A stretch of DNA of 64,000 nucleotides from a virus. The DNA lies in IMG/VR virus record IMGVR_UViG_3300047322_000561, positions 1 through 64,000 of that record, one strand, 5' to 3'. The notes beneath the pieces were generated by a model. The model was given only the letters and a program-made list of their open reading frames with translations. It ran no database searches and was not told the DNA's origin. Position numbers and translations under genes: made by a program. Of the stretch, positions 25,843-33,430 are shown one piece after another; the first letter of the stretch is position 1; the number at the start of each line of letters is the position of its first letter.

Positions 25843-27203
25843 AGCTCATCCTCTGGCTGTTCCTGGCGCTGAGTCTCGCTGCTGTCGCGCGCGCGCAGAC
25901 GGCGACCGTCACCCTCACCTGCCCGGCCGGACCGCCCGTCGTTGTCGTTGACGGCGGCGCGCTGCCACCGACAGACGCAGGCGTGCCGCCCGTTGCAGAC
26001 GCAGGCGTGCCGCCTGTCGTGGACAGCGGCGTGCCTCCCATCCGTGACGCAGGCGGACCGCCGCCCTCGGGCGAGCGCCCGTCCGCGTCCAAGGGCAAGG
26101 GCTTCTACGTGGTCGGCCCGCGCCTGTACGACGGCAACGGGCATGAGTTTCGGATGCGCGGGACCAACAAGACCCATCAGGACAACTGGGGACCGGGCCT
26201 CGGCAAGACGCGTAGCAACACAACGCGCTGGCTGGTTTACTTCAAGGACGACCCAGACCGCACGATCGCAGACATGCAGTCGCCCAACATCGGCGGCTCG
26301 ACCACCAACGGCCTCGCAGCGCAGGTGCCCGGCTACTGGGACGGCACGTGCAAGAGCGACGCGAACACCTTCGAGACGATGGTCGCGCGCTGGGTACGCG
26401 ACGCAAAGAAGTACCAGACGTTCGAGAAGTACATGGTCCTGAACATCGCCAACGAGTGGGGCAGCGATCACAGGGCGTGGCGCGATGCGTACGTCTCTGC
26501 GCTGCCGCGCATCAGGAGCGCGGGCTGGCACGGCGCGATCATGGTCGACGCACCGGGCTGCGGGCAGGACGCTGCGGCGATCGTCGAGTACGGCGCTGCG
26601 GTGTTCGCTGCGGACCCTGAGAAGAACGTCATGTTCGACTGGCACATCTACGGCAACGTGTCGGACCCTGCCGGCGGCGTGCCGCCTGCGTACGGCGGGC
26701 AGCTCGAGCTCGTGCCGACGATGGACGCGCTACGCGACACGGGGCTTGCGGTCATCGTGGGCGAGTTCGGGCCGGGCAGAAACATCGGCCCGTCGCCGAC
26801 CATGGTCACGCCGCAGCGCATCATCACGGTCAGCGAGCAGCACGGCATCGGCTGGCTCAGCTGGAGCTGGGAGGACAACGACCAGGCGAATGCGAAGTGC
26901 TCGAACACCAGCTTCTGCCACGTCTACGACACGCTGAGCGCGTCGATTGCGCCGAGCAACCTGACTGACTTCGGCGGCATCATGGTCGCGCAGTGGGACC
27001 AGCTCGCGACGCCTGCGACCATCTTCACGTCGCAGCAAAAAGGCTGGACCTGGTACGACTACGTGCTGCTCGGCATCCCGGTCGCCGTCGTGCTCATCGC
27101 AAGCCTGCTTGTGCGACACCACTACATGCGCAGCAGGAAGCGCGCAGCAGCTCGAGCGCGGCACAGAGAAGAGCTCGACCGCGTCATCGACAGCGACGAT
27201 TGA
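25839..27203 (+). CDS. Secreted, membrane-anchored GH5-like glycoside hydrolase
   Basis: 454 residues: signal peptide (1-19, ending ARA), a DAGVPP-type Pro/Asp/Gly linker (45-85), a GH5-type TIM barrel (~88-395), one C-terminal membrane helix (~406-426, VLLGIPVAVVLIASLLV) and a basic cytoplasmic tail. Expected catalytic residues are present: Glu206 in NIANEWG (acid/base) and Glu309 in VIVGEFGP (nucleophile), with DWHIYG and GWLSWSWEDND around the site. The family cleaves beta-glucans, mannans and similar polymers; the substrate is unknown. The stop codon coincides with the TnpB element's right end, so the C-terminus may have been altered by the insertion. Confidence 0.7.
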   Translation: MKLILWLFLALSLAAVARAQTATVTLTCPAGPPVVVVDGGALPPTDAGVPPVADAGVPPVVDSGVPPIRDAGGPPPSGERPSASKGKGFYVVGPRLYDGNGHEFRMRGTNKTHQDNWGPGLGKTRSNTTRWLVYFKDDPDRTIADMQSPNIGGSTTNGLAAQVPGYWDGTCKSDANTFETMVARWVRDAKKYQTFEKYMVLNIANEWGSDHRAWRDAYVSALPRIRSAGWHGAIMVDAPGCGQDAAAIVEYGAAVFAADPEKNVMFDWHIYGNVSDPAGGVPPAYGGQLELVPTMDALRDTGLAVIVGEFGPGRNIGPSPTMVTPQRIITVSEQHGIGWLSWSWEDNDQANAKCSNTSFCHVYDTLSASIAPSNLTDFGGIMVAQWDQLATPATIFTSQQKGWTWYDYVLLGIPVAVVLIASLLVRHHYMRSRKRAAARARHREELDRVIDSDD

Positions 27204-27330
27204 CATCCTCCCTGCCCCTTACGGGGCGGGGATTCCTGAGCCTCGCGACTCAAGCTTCTGCTTCGCAGCCGACCGCACCGCACCCCGGAGGGCACGTTGA
27301 CTAACACCAGCTCCACAGACATTCGCACGG
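27202..27330 (-). ncRNA. Candidate TnpB guide RNA (omega/reRNA)
   Basis: By family rule the guide RNA overlaps the 3' end of tnpB and ends at the element's right end, here the GCCCC-GTAA-GGGGC hairpin. The guide would be the bases just outside the element, inside the 3' end of the hydrolase gene. The 5' boundary is arbitrary. Confidence 0.35.
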
Positions 27331-28439
27331 TCGCCCGTGCTCACCGCCAGCCCGGCGGCACATATGTTCTTGGCAGCGTTGTGGTCGCGGTCGTGCTCTG
27401 CGCCGCAGCCCTCGCAGCGCCAGTTGCGCACGCTGAGATCGAGACGCTCGAGCACGAGGCCACACGCGCTGCAGGTCTTGCTGCTCGGGAACCAGCGGTC
27501 GACTTTGACGAGCTCGCGCCCGTACCAGTCGCACTTGTACTCGAGCTGCCTCACGAGCTCCGACCAGCCGGCGTCGCTGATGCTGCGCGCGAGCGACCGA
27601 TTGCGGACCATGCCCCTTACGTTGAGATCCTCGACTACGATCGCTTGGTTTTCGCGAACGAGTCGAGTGCTCAGCTTGGACAGGTGGTCCCTACGTCGGT
27701 CAGCCACATGAGCATGCAGACGCGCCAGCTTGCGCCGGGCTTTGTCTCGGTTGCGAGAGCCTTTCTTGGTTCGGGCGTAGCGCCGCGAGAGCACGCGCTT
27801 GCGTGCGAGCTCTCGGTTATCGTGGCGTGGGTTGACGATGTGCTCGCCGGTCGAGAGCGTGACGAGGATGTTCAGTCCGACGTCGATGCCGACCGCAGTC
27901 TTGAGCTTGGGCAGCTTCTTGATGCTCGGGTCGTCGCAGAGCATCGAGATGTGCCAGCGACCCGCGCCGTCGACGCTCACCGTCACCGTGGACGGCTCAG
28001 CGCCTTCGGGCAGCGGGCGCGACCAGCGAATGTCGAGCGGCGCGTCCATCTTGGCCAGGTACAGCTGGCCGTCCCGCATGCGAAAGGCGCTGCGCGTATA
28101 GCTCGCGGAGCCGCCGCTGCGACGCTTCTTGAAACTCGGGTACTTGGCGCGCTTGGCGAAGAAGTTGGAGTACGCGGTCTGCAGGTGTCGCAGCGTCTGC
28201 TGCAACGGCACGCTCGACACCTCGTTGAGGAATGCCAAGTCGTCGGTCTTCTTCCATGCCGTCAGTTGTCGATCCTGCTCGGCGTATCCGACGTTCTTCT
28301 TTCCGCTAGTCCAGGCTTCGCTCCGCTGATGCAGCGCCTTGTTGTAGACGAGGCGGCAGCACCCGAGAGTGCGGCGCAGCATCGACGCCTGCTCGGGAGT
28401 CGGCTCGAAGCGATAGCGGAAGGCCCGAAGCACGCTCAC
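27219..28439 (-). CDS. tnpB: TnpB RNA-guided nuclease
   Basis: 406 residues from GTG. N-terminal FRYRFEPTPEQ with LVYNKAL is typical. The RuvC triad is complete: Asp in GIDVGLN, Glu in IVVEDLNV, Asp in DRDHNAAKN. A zinc knuckle (CSACG...CEGCG) sits between the last two. TnpB uses an RNA from the element's 3' end to cut DNA. The C-terminus (..LESRGSGIPAP) runs into the terminal hairpin, as usual. All catalytic residues are present, so it is probably active. A 395-codon plus-strand frame opposite is a shadow. Confidence 0.9.
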   Translation of the reverse strand: MSVLRAFRYRFEPTPEQASMLRRTLGCCRLVYNKALHQRSEAWTSGKKNVGYAEQDRQLTAWKKTDDLAFLNEVSSVPLQQTLRHLQTAYSNFFAKRAKYPSFKKRRSGGSASYTRSAFRMRDGQLYLAKMDAPLDIRWSRPLPEGAEPSTVTVSVDGAGRWHISMLCDDPSIKKLPKLKTAVGIDVGLNILVTLSTGEHIVNPRHDNRELARKRVLSRRYARTKKGSRNRDKARRKLARLHAHVADRRRDHLSKLSTRLVRENQAIVVEDLNVRGMVRNRSLARSISDAGWSELVRQLEYKCDWYGRELVKVDRWFPSSKTCSACGLVLERLDLSVRNWRCEGCGAEHDRDHNAAKNICAAGLAVSTGDRANVCGAGVSQRALRGAVRSAAKQKLESRGSGIPAP

Positions 28440-28483
28440 AGGATACGACGGCGCTCTGTAAGCGCAAGCCAGACTGCTTCGTG

Positions 28484-28744
28484 ATGCGCAAGAACCTGCG
28501 CGTGCTGTACCGCGACGGCGAGCCGCTCCCGGCCTGGGGCGAGAGCGAGGGCGCCGAGCTGCACGCGTTCGTCGACCGGGCGCTGTGCTCGAGCGACAGC
28601 ATCGCAGTCGTGGCGCTGCACCGCGACGAGCAGGGCGCGCGCGTCGTCAAGTTTCGCCGCATGCAGCGCGGCGTACGCACGTCCATCTACGAGCTTGCCG
28701 GCGCGCTGCAGGCAGCGATCGCGGACTGGTTCGACGGCGACTAG
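28484..28744 (+). CDS. Hypothetical protein
   Basis: 86 residues from ATG (a GTG directly before is possible). Mixed alpha/beta, charged, with an amphipathic C-terminal helix (IYELAGALQAAIADWF). No family. It lies just downstream of the presumed left end of the TnpB element, so its upstream context may have been replaced by the insertion. Confidence 0.4.
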   Translation: MRKNLRVLYRDGEPLPAWGESEGAELHAFVDRALCSSDSIAVVALHRDEQGARVVKFRRMQRGVRTSIYELAGALQAAIADWFDGD

Positions 28745-28781
28745 GGGTTTCCCGAAGCACCGGGTCGCACCGGCAGAGAGC

Positions 28782-28810
28782 GCCCTCCCCTCTGCGGGAA
28801 ATGGGAGGGC
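28782..28810 (+). promoter_or_regulatory. Hairpin containing the ribosome binding site of the next gene
   Basis: Perfect 8-bp arms GCCCTCCC and GGGAGGGC with a 13-base loop. The right arm includes GGGAGG, the ribosome binding site for the TTG at 28814, so folding could hide it. It could also act as a weak terminator, though no T-run follows. Confidence 0.4.
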
Positions 28811-28813
28811 AAC

Positions 28814-29281
28814 TTGAAAGGGCACGCAAGCGTGAGGCACGAAGACTTCGAGACGCGTCGCGCGCTGTACGCCTCGAGCGGTGTGCTGCTCGACTCCGAG
28901 CACGGGCGGGTGCGGGTGGTCGAGCCGTTCGACCGGCCCGTCGTCGCGCTGGGCGCCGTGAGCGCGTGCGCGGTGCGCATCGACCTGACGCTGTGCCTGC
29001 GCGCCGTGCGGAACGAGCTCGGGCCTGCGCCGTGCGCCTGGTGCAAGCGGTCGCGCGGCTGGCTCTACTGTCGCGAGCACGAGTTCGCCGAGGCGCTCGA
29101 GCGTGCCGCGCGCTGCGTGACCGACCAGGGCCGCGCCTGGGACTGGGCGTATGCACTCGGGTACCGCCACTCCGATGCGCGCTACGCGTCAGGTCACTGG
29201 ACGGGCGAGCCGGCAGCCTACGTGCGGGGCTGCAGCGATGACGCGGGCGACTACGCGCGCGCTGTCTGGGAGCTGCTCTGA
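28814..29281 (+). CDS. Hypothetical protein with Cys/His cluster
   Basis: 155 residues from TTG, supported by GGGAGG six bases upstream. The middle has CAWCKRSRGWLYCREHEF, a likely zinc site (CxxC...CxxH). The C-terminal part is rich in Tyr, Ala and Asp. No family recognised. Confidence 0.45.
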   Translation: MKGHASVRHEDFETRRALYASSGVLLDSEHGRVRVVEPFDRPVVALGAVSACAVRIDLTLCLRAVRNELGPAPCAWCKRSRGWLYCREHEFAEALERAARCVTDQGRAWDWAYALGYRHSDARYASGHWTGEPAAYVRGCSDDAGDYARAVWELL

Positions 29282-29283
29282 GC

Positions 29284-29601
29284 ATGGCCTTCCGCGACCT
29301 CAAAGCCATCGGCGAGATGTTCCACGAGCTCAGCCAGGGGGCGCTCGAGCAGGCGCACTACGACGCGTACCAGCGCAAGCTCGCTTATAAGCGCGAGTGG
29401 TACCGGTTCAATCGACAGCGCGTCTGCGCTCATCAGCACAGGTACTACCGCGCCAACAAGCCGCGCATCAACGCCTACGACCAGGCGCGCAAGAACACCG
29501 ACTTTGCGCGCGCGCGACGTCGACAGCGCTACCGCGCCGACCGCGAGCGCATCCTCGCGAGCCAGCGTGCGCGCTACCAGAAACAAAGGACCCGACCATG
29601 A
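29284..29601 (+). CDS. Basic hypothetical protein
   Basis: 105 residues, strongly basic, with repeated RYY/RYRA segments (HRYYRANK, QRYRADRERI, RARYQKQR). It could bind nucleic acid. It resembles the short arginine-rich phage proteins often near modification genes. No family assigned. Confidence 0.45.
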   Translation: MAFRDLKAIGEMFHELSQGALEQAHYDAYQRKLAYKREWYRFNRQRVCAHQHRYYRANKPRINAYDQARKNTDFARARRRQRYRADRERILASQRARYQKQRTRP

Positions 29602-29756
29602 ACAGTCATCTTTACGAGTGGAGTCTCTTCGCGTTCTGCACGACGGTGCTCGCGATCTACTTCGGCCTTCCGCAGCCGCTCGGGCGCGCGGTCGCCGCGG
29701 TGTTCTGGTTTCTGATGCTGCTGTGCCTGATCTTCAGAAAGCAGCTGGACTCATGA
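29598..29756 (+). CDS. Small two-helix membrane protein
   Basis: 52 residues from an ATG overlapping the previous stop. Two hydrophobic helices (LFAFCTTVLAIYFGL, AVAAVFWFLMLLCLIF) with a Gly/Pro turn between and a basic end: the size and plan of a small holin, but not enough to call one. It ends in the overlap with the methyltransferase start (ATGA). Confidence 0.5.
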   Translation: MNSHLYEWSLFAFCTTVLAIYFGLPQPLGRAVAAVFWFLMLLCLIFRKQLDS

Positions 29757-31024
29757 GCAGGGCCGCAGCGCGCAAGCAGGAGCCCGAGCAGCAACTCGTC
29801 GTCGTGTACCGACCGCTGGCAGACTTGATCCCCTACGCTCGCAATTCGCGCGTGCACAGTGATGCGCAAATCGCCCAAATCGCAGCGTCGATCAGGGAGT
29901 TCTCGTTCACCAACCCGGTGCTGACCGACGAGCTCGGCGGCATCATCGCGGGGCATGGGCGCGTGCTGGCCGCGCGGCAGCTGGGGCTTGAGCAGGTGCC
30001 GTGCATCATGCTCGTCGGCCTCTCCGAGGTGCAGAAGCGGGCGTACGTCATCGCGGACAACAAGCTCGCGCTCAACGCTGGCTGGGACGAGGAGCTGCTC
30101 GCGGTCGAGCTGCAAGGGCTCGCAGACGACGGCTTCGACTTTGCGCTGACGGGCTTCGACCAGGGCGAGCTCGACGCGCTGCTCAAGCAGGTGGCGCCCG
30201 ACCAGCCTGACCCGAGCGACGACAGCGACGACGTGCCCGAGCCGCCCAAGAACCCGGTCACCAAGCCAGGCGACGTCTGGCAGCTCGGGCGGCACCTGCT
30301 CGTCTGCGGCGATGCGACCGACGCTGCGACCTGGCGCAAGCTGCCGATCGTCGACGCAGTGTTCACGTCCCCGCCGTATGCGCTGGGAATATACGCAGGC
30401 AAACTGCGGGCGCCGAACGGAACTGGCGATCTACGCAGCGCATATCCAGACTTCGAGGACACGCCTGAACAATGGCCAGCAATGATGCACTCGTTCACGA
30501 CCCACGCGCTGGAGCGCGCCTCTCTCTTGGCGGTGAACGTGCAGAGCTTGGCCGGCAACAAGCGAGCGCTCCTGCGCTGGGCGGCGCACTTCGCCGACCA
30601 CCTCGTCGACCTCGCAGTGTGGGTCAAGGACAACAGCCAGCCGGCCATGAACCCGGGCGTGCTCAACAGCCTGTTCGAGCTGCTCTACCTGTACGGGCCC
30701 AGCGGCTCGACGCGTGCGCTACCGTTCGCGGACTTTCGAGGCACAGTGACGAACGTGTACAACGGCCCGGCAGCGCGCGCGTCCGACAAGGTCAGCGACG
30801 AGCACGGCGCAGTCTTTCCGATGCACTTGCCGACGTTCGTCATGCGCGACCTGGCGAGCCAGGCCAAGACCTGGATCGACTGCTTCGCGGGCACGGGCAC
30901 GAGCATCAGCTGCGCCGAGCAGCTGGGCCGCACGTGCCACGGCATCGAACTGTCGCCTGCGTACTGCGACGTAATAGTTCAGCGCTGGGAGACGCTTACC
31001 GGGCTGCAGGCAACGCGCGGCTGA
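29753..31024 (+). CDS. ParB-domain DNA methyltransferase fusion
   Basis: 423 residues. The N-terminal ~100 form a ParB/Srx-like domain (LIPYARNSRVHSDAQIAQIA, GGIIAGHGRVLAARQLG). After an acidic Pro linker comes a beta-class methyltransferase with TSPPY (motif IV, about 200) before DCFAGTGTSI (motif I, about 380). Such fusions methylate adenine N6 or cytosine N4 and are common phage protection enzymes. No partner nuclease is present, so it is likely solitary, guarding the genome or host-mimicking. The specificity cannot be read from sequence. It is the last gene of the late block. Confidence 0.85.
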   Translation: MSRAAARKQEPEQQLVVVYRPLADLIPYARNSRVHSDAQIAQIAASIREFSFTNPVLTDELGGIIAGHGRVLAARQLGLEQVPCIMLVGLSEVQKRAYVIADNKLALNAGWDEELLAVELQGLADDGFDFALTGFDQGELDALLKQVAPDQPDPSDDSDDVPEPPKNPVTKPGDVWQLGRHLLVCGDATDAATWRKLPIVDAVFTSPPYALGIYAGKLRAPNGTGDLRSAYPDFEDTPEQWPAMMHSFTTHALERASLLAVNVQSLAGNKRALLRWAAHFADHLVDLAVWVKDNSQPAMNPGVLNSLFELLYLYGPSGSTRALPFADFRGTVTNVYNGPAARASDKVSDEHGAVFPMHLPTFVMRDLASQAKTWIDCFAGTGTSISCAEQLGRTCHGIELSPAYCDVIVQRWETLTGLQATRG

Positions 31025-31038
31025 GCCCGCCAGGAGCC

Positions 31039-31076
31039 GCCCTCGCGCCTGCGTGCGCCGCCCTGAGCGCGAGGGC
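31039..31076. terminator. Strong hairpin between convergent blocks (1)
   Basis: Perfect 10-bp arms GCCCTCGCGC / GCGCGAGGGC with an 18-base loop, just after the methyltransferase stop. No T-run. Likely a transcription barrier at the end of the late block. Confidence 0.5.
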
Positions 31077-31128
31077 GTGCGCGCCTACGGCCGGCAGCTC
31101 GGAGCGCCGCGTGCTGGCGCCAGACGCG

Positions 31129-31167
31129 AGCGCGCCCCGCTGGGCGCAAGGCTCGGCGGGGCGCGCT
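31129..31167. terminator. Strong hairpin between convergent blocks (2)
   Basis: Perfect 12-bp arms AGCGCGCCCCGC / GCGGGGCGCGCT with a 15-base loop, next to the end of the minus-strand operon. With the first hairpin it separates rightward and leftward transcription. The remaining gap up to the next gene is GC-rich with no other structure seen. Confidence 0.5.
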
Positions 31168-31189
31168 TGGTGGGTTGGTGGTGGGCGGG

Positions 31190-31528
31190 CTAGTCGAGCT
31201 CGAGCACGAGCGCGTCGCCGACGATGACGCTGTGCAGCCGGCCCGGGTAGAGCTCGGTCGCGCGCTCGTTCTCGGACAAGCCCTTGAGCTGGCCCTCCTC
31301 GTTGACGACCAGGCGCACCATGCCCTGCGGCACGGTGCCGCCGAGCTTGACGCCGAGCTCCTGCTCCAGGTCGCGCAGCGCCAGCGGATGCGGGCGCACG
31401 AGCTCGATCCATCCGCCGACGATGGTTTGCATCGCTTCGAGCGTGGGCCGGAAGTCGCGCACGACCTCGGGCGGCTGGTTGACACGCAGGATGACTGCGA
31501 CGCGGGGGCGCATGTCCATGTCAGTCAT
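31190..31528 (-). CDS. DUF3846-like protein
   Basis: 112 residues. The C-terminal half fits DUF3846 (MVRLVVNEEGQLKGL..NERATELYPG..HSVIVGDALVL), a small family common in phages and plasmids with unknown role, often near antirestriction genes. Last gene of the leftward operon; its start overlaps the preceding gene by 8 bases. Confidence 0.65.
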   Translation of the reverse strand: MTDMDMRPRVAVILRVNQPPEVVRDFRPTLEAMQTIVGGWIELVRPHPLALRDLEQELGVKLGGTVPQGMVRLVVNEEGQLKGLSENERATELYPGRLHSVIVGDALVLELD

Positions 31529-31919
31529 CGGTGATGTCCTCCGGGCGCAGGCGCGCGTCGAGAATGTTGGTGCGGGTCAGCGTCTCGAAGTCGAGCACGA
31601 TCATGGCGGGCGGCTGCTCGGGGTGCGCCTCCCAGAGCGCAGCGATGCGCGCGCGGAAGTGCTCGACGGTCGGGCAGAACGTCTGCGTGCAGTCGCCCTC
31701 GGCGTAGCAGAACGTCTGGCGCAGCTCGACGTTGACCCAGACGCCGAAGTACCAGGCATCCTGGTCGGTGTCCCACTGTTGCCAGCCGAGGGCGAGCAGC
31801 TTGTGGTCGTAGATGTAGCGCTCGCCCTCCTGGCGGAACCAGGACGCGACGTCGTTGCCTTCGGCGAGCGTCTGCTCAGAGAAGTTGGGGCGCACGTTGT
31901 CGACGTACACGCGCGTCAC
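31521..31919 (-). CDS. Hypothetical protein
   Basis: 132 residues, acidic, aromatic-rich (WFRQEGERYIYDHKLLALGWQQWD), with two Cys (CYAEGDCTQTFC). It resembles no family I recognise. It overlaps both neighbours by a few bases, so the operon is tightly coupled. Confidence 0.5.
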   Translation of the reverse strand: MTRVYVDNVRPNFSEQTLAEGNDVASWFRQEGERYIYDHKLLALGWQQWDTDQDAWYFGVWVNVELRQTFCYAEGDCTQTFCPTVEHFRARIAALWEAHPEQPPAMIVLDFETLTRTNILDARLRPEDITDD

Positions 31920-32191
31920 GACGCACCTCCGTCAAGGTCGAGGTCCGCGATCGCGCCCTGCGTGCGACGCACGCGCAAGAGCTGCCCGTACTCGTCCTCG
32001 CTCGCGCGCTTGTGCGCCCGGACAGAAGACTCGACGTGCTCGCAGCGCGCCGCGACGTCGCCGCGCGCGTGCGCTTCCATCGCGTGCGCCATCTGCTCGC
32101 AGGCGATCGAGTATTGCCGATTGCGCGCAGTCGCAGCGATGCGACGCAGCGCGCCGACCGTGGACTGCTGCATGTCGAGAAGGCTCAGCAT
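31916..32191 (-). CDS. Small helical hypothetical protein
   Basis: 91 residues from an ATG that overlaps the end of the ribbon-helix-helix gene. Helical, with MAHAMEAHARGDVAARCEHVE; charged C-terminus. A longer reading from further upstream would only read through the neighbouring gene in another frame. No family. Confidence 0.5.
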   Translation of the reverse strand: MLSLLDMQQSTVGALRRIAATARNRQYSIACEQMAHAMEAHARGDVAARCEHVESSVRAHKRASEDEYGQLLRVRRTQGAIADLDLDGGAS

Positions 32192-32382
32192 GCGGCCTCC
32201 TGGCTGCGCACGAGCTGCGCGAGCGCGAGGCGCACGACGGTGGCGGTGGTGGTGCGCAGCTGGCGCGCGAGCGTCTCGAGCTGCGCGGCGTCGCCGGGGC
32301 TCAGGCGCACGACGACGCGCTCGCCGAGGCGAACGTTCGCGGGCAGCGGCGGGCGGCCGGGCTTGCGGGTCCCGGTGTTCAT
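32185..32382 (-). CDS. Ribbon-helix-helix protein 1
   Basis: 65 residues: basic GRPPLP arm, a beta strand (ERVVVRLSPGD), then two helices (AAQLETLARQLR, ATVVRLALAQLV). Typical Arc/CopG/MetJ-type fold that binds DNA as a dimer through the strand. One of four similar genes in this operon. The role is presumably repression or transcription control. Confidence 0.75.
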   Translation of the reverse strand: MNTGTRKPGRPPLPANVRLGERVVVRLSPGDAAQLETLARQLRTTTATVVRLALAQLVRSQEAAC

Positions 32383-32468
32383 GCGCGCCCCAGCAGGACG
32401 CGCACAAGCGCAGAGCAGCTGCGCACGTACGGCAGCGCAGACATGACGTGGTCGAGGTAGCGTTTCAC
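32379..32468 (-). CDS. 29-residue small protein
   Basis: GTG start with GGAGACACC upstream. It encodes KRYLDHVMSALPYVRSCSAL and a short tail, overlapping the RHH gene start as ATGA. It could be a coupling or leader peptide rather than a functional protein. No annotation family. Confidence 0.4.
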   Translation of the reverse strand: MKRYLDHVMSALPYVRSCSALVRVLLGRA

Positions 32469-32486
32469 GGGTGTCTCCTATCGGCT

Positions 32487-32505
32487 CGGGGTAACAGCTA
32501 CCCCG
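32487..32505. promoter_or_regulatory. Small palindrome in intergenic gap
   Basis: Arms CGGGGTA / TACCCCG separated by ACAGC, between the Lys/Ala-rich gene and the 29-residue gene. Short for a terminator; an operator for one of the adjacent RHH proteins is possible. Confidence 0.3.
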
Positions 32506-32582
32506 CGACTAGGCTCGAGCTCTCGCCGGCTAGAGCACAGTCGCGGCGCAGACGCGCAGCGAGGGCGCGTGCGTCACGACGT

Positions 32583-33035
32583 TCAGCGGACGAGGTCGAG
32601 AATGCGCTGCGCGATGCGCAGGCCCTCTGCGATGCCAGCGGCGCGCGGGTCGGCGGCCTCGTCCTGCGCGCGCTTGCGGGCGGCGGCGAGCTGCACCGCG
32701 AGGGCGCCCTGCGCCTGCGTGAGCGTCACGCCGAGGTCGAGCGACTGCTGCGCGGGCTGCTGCGCCGCCGCCTTCTGGGCGGGCTGCTGCGCGACGGCGG
32801 GCGCCTTGACGGGCGCCGCGACGACGGGCGCGGGCTGCGCCTTCTGCGCCTTCTTCTTCGCGTACCAGCGAGCGGCGGCGGCGCGCTTGGCCTCGAGGCG
32901 CGACGCGACACGGGCCTCCTCGGCGGCGATCTCGGCGGCGCGCTGCACGGCGAGTCGGTCCTTCGGGGACAGCGTCTTGGCGCGAGCGGAGACGACGGTG
33001 GAGACGGGGGCGGACTTCTTGATGAGCTTCGACAT
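32583..33035 (-). CDS. Lys/Ala/Gln-rich hypothetical protein
   Basis: 150 residues from the ATG before SKLIKKSAP. The first half is basic (ARWYAKKKAQKAQPAP), the middle is an Ala/Gln/Pro-rich low-complexity stretch (..VAQQPAQKAAAQQP..), and the end is an amphipathic helix. This histone-like composition could mean DNA binding. A 25-residue longer start is possible but has a poor ribosome site. Confidence 0.45.
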   Translation of the reverse strand: MSKLIKKSAPVSTVVSARAKTLSPKDRLAVQRAAEIAAEEARVASRLEAKRAAAARWYAKKKAQKAQPAPVVAAPVKAPAVAQQPAQKAAAQQPAQQSLDLGVTLTQAQGALAVQLAAARKRAQDEAADPRAAGIAEGLRIAQRILDLVR

Positions 33036-33122
33036 GGGGGTACTGCTTCTGCGGGCGGGAGAGGGGCGCGGCACCCTGCCGCCCGACCTGCTCACCACCA
33101 CGCAAAACAAGCATGCGCTTTC

Positions 33123-33176
33123 TTGGCAGCCAAGTAAACGGGCAATAGTTGGCTGCCCGATAACCGCGCGTGGTTA
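33123..33176. promoter_or_regulatory. Inverted-repeat region before the Lys-rich gene
   Basis: TTGGC-A-GCCAA (33123-33133), a second GGCTGCC (33151-33157) inverted relative to GGCAGCC (33125-33131), and TAACC / GGTTA arms (33161-33176). The 165-base gap (33036-33200) holds these and no gene. Candidate operators, perhaps for the neighbouring RHH proteins. Confidence 0.35.
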
Positions 33177-33200
33177 CGCGCTCTTGGCGATGCGCTTTTT

Positions 33201-33392
33201 TCAGAGCTTGCGGGCGGCCAGCTCGGCGACCGCCAGGCGCACGACCTCTACATCGCTGAGCCCGAGCTGCCTGCTCAGCGCGTGAAGCTGCGCGAGCGCG
33301 CTCGGCACGAAGCGCACGGTGACGCGGTCTGCGCTGCGCTTTGCAGCAGGTAGCGGGGGGCGCCCGCGCTTCGGTGTTTTCTTGGCGGCCAT
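33201..33392 (-). CDS. Ribbon-helix-helix protein 2
   Basis: 63 residues: KRGRPPLPAAKRSADR arm, RVTVRFVPSAL strand, then helices ALSRQLGLSDVEVVRLAVAEL. Paralogue of the other three RHH proteins in this operon, sharing the GRPPLP arm. Probably a DNA-binding regulator. Confidence 0.7.
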   Translation of the reverse strand: MAAKKTPKRGRPPLPAAKRSADRVTVRFVPSALAQLHALSRQLGLSDVEVVRLAVAELAARKL

Positions 33393-33430
33393 CTAGTCGA
33401 CAGCTACACGACGCGCCCGCGCACGTCGAG

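Larger units (their letters stand above)
27201..28460 (-). mobile_element. Orphan TnpB element (IS605/IS1341 type)
   Basis: Carries tnpB only; no tnpA is present. The right end (plus strand TGACATCCTCC, then stem GCCCC / GGGGC around TTAC at 27214-27227) matches the conserved hairpin end of these elements. The left end is not certain. A TTAC tetramer on the minus strand (plus 28458-28461) is a plausible insertion-site tetranucleotide. It lies between the hydrolase gene and a small plus-strand gene, opposite to late transcription. Confidence 0.65.

Noticed and set aside
27297-28484. 395-codon plus-strand frame opposite tnpB
   Set aside because: tnpB on the other strand has all family motifs; this frame has none.
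32583-33110. Longer start for the Lys/Ala-rich gene
   Set aside because: The extra 25 residues come from a region with inverted repeats and no ribosome site; the ATG before SKLIKK is better placed.
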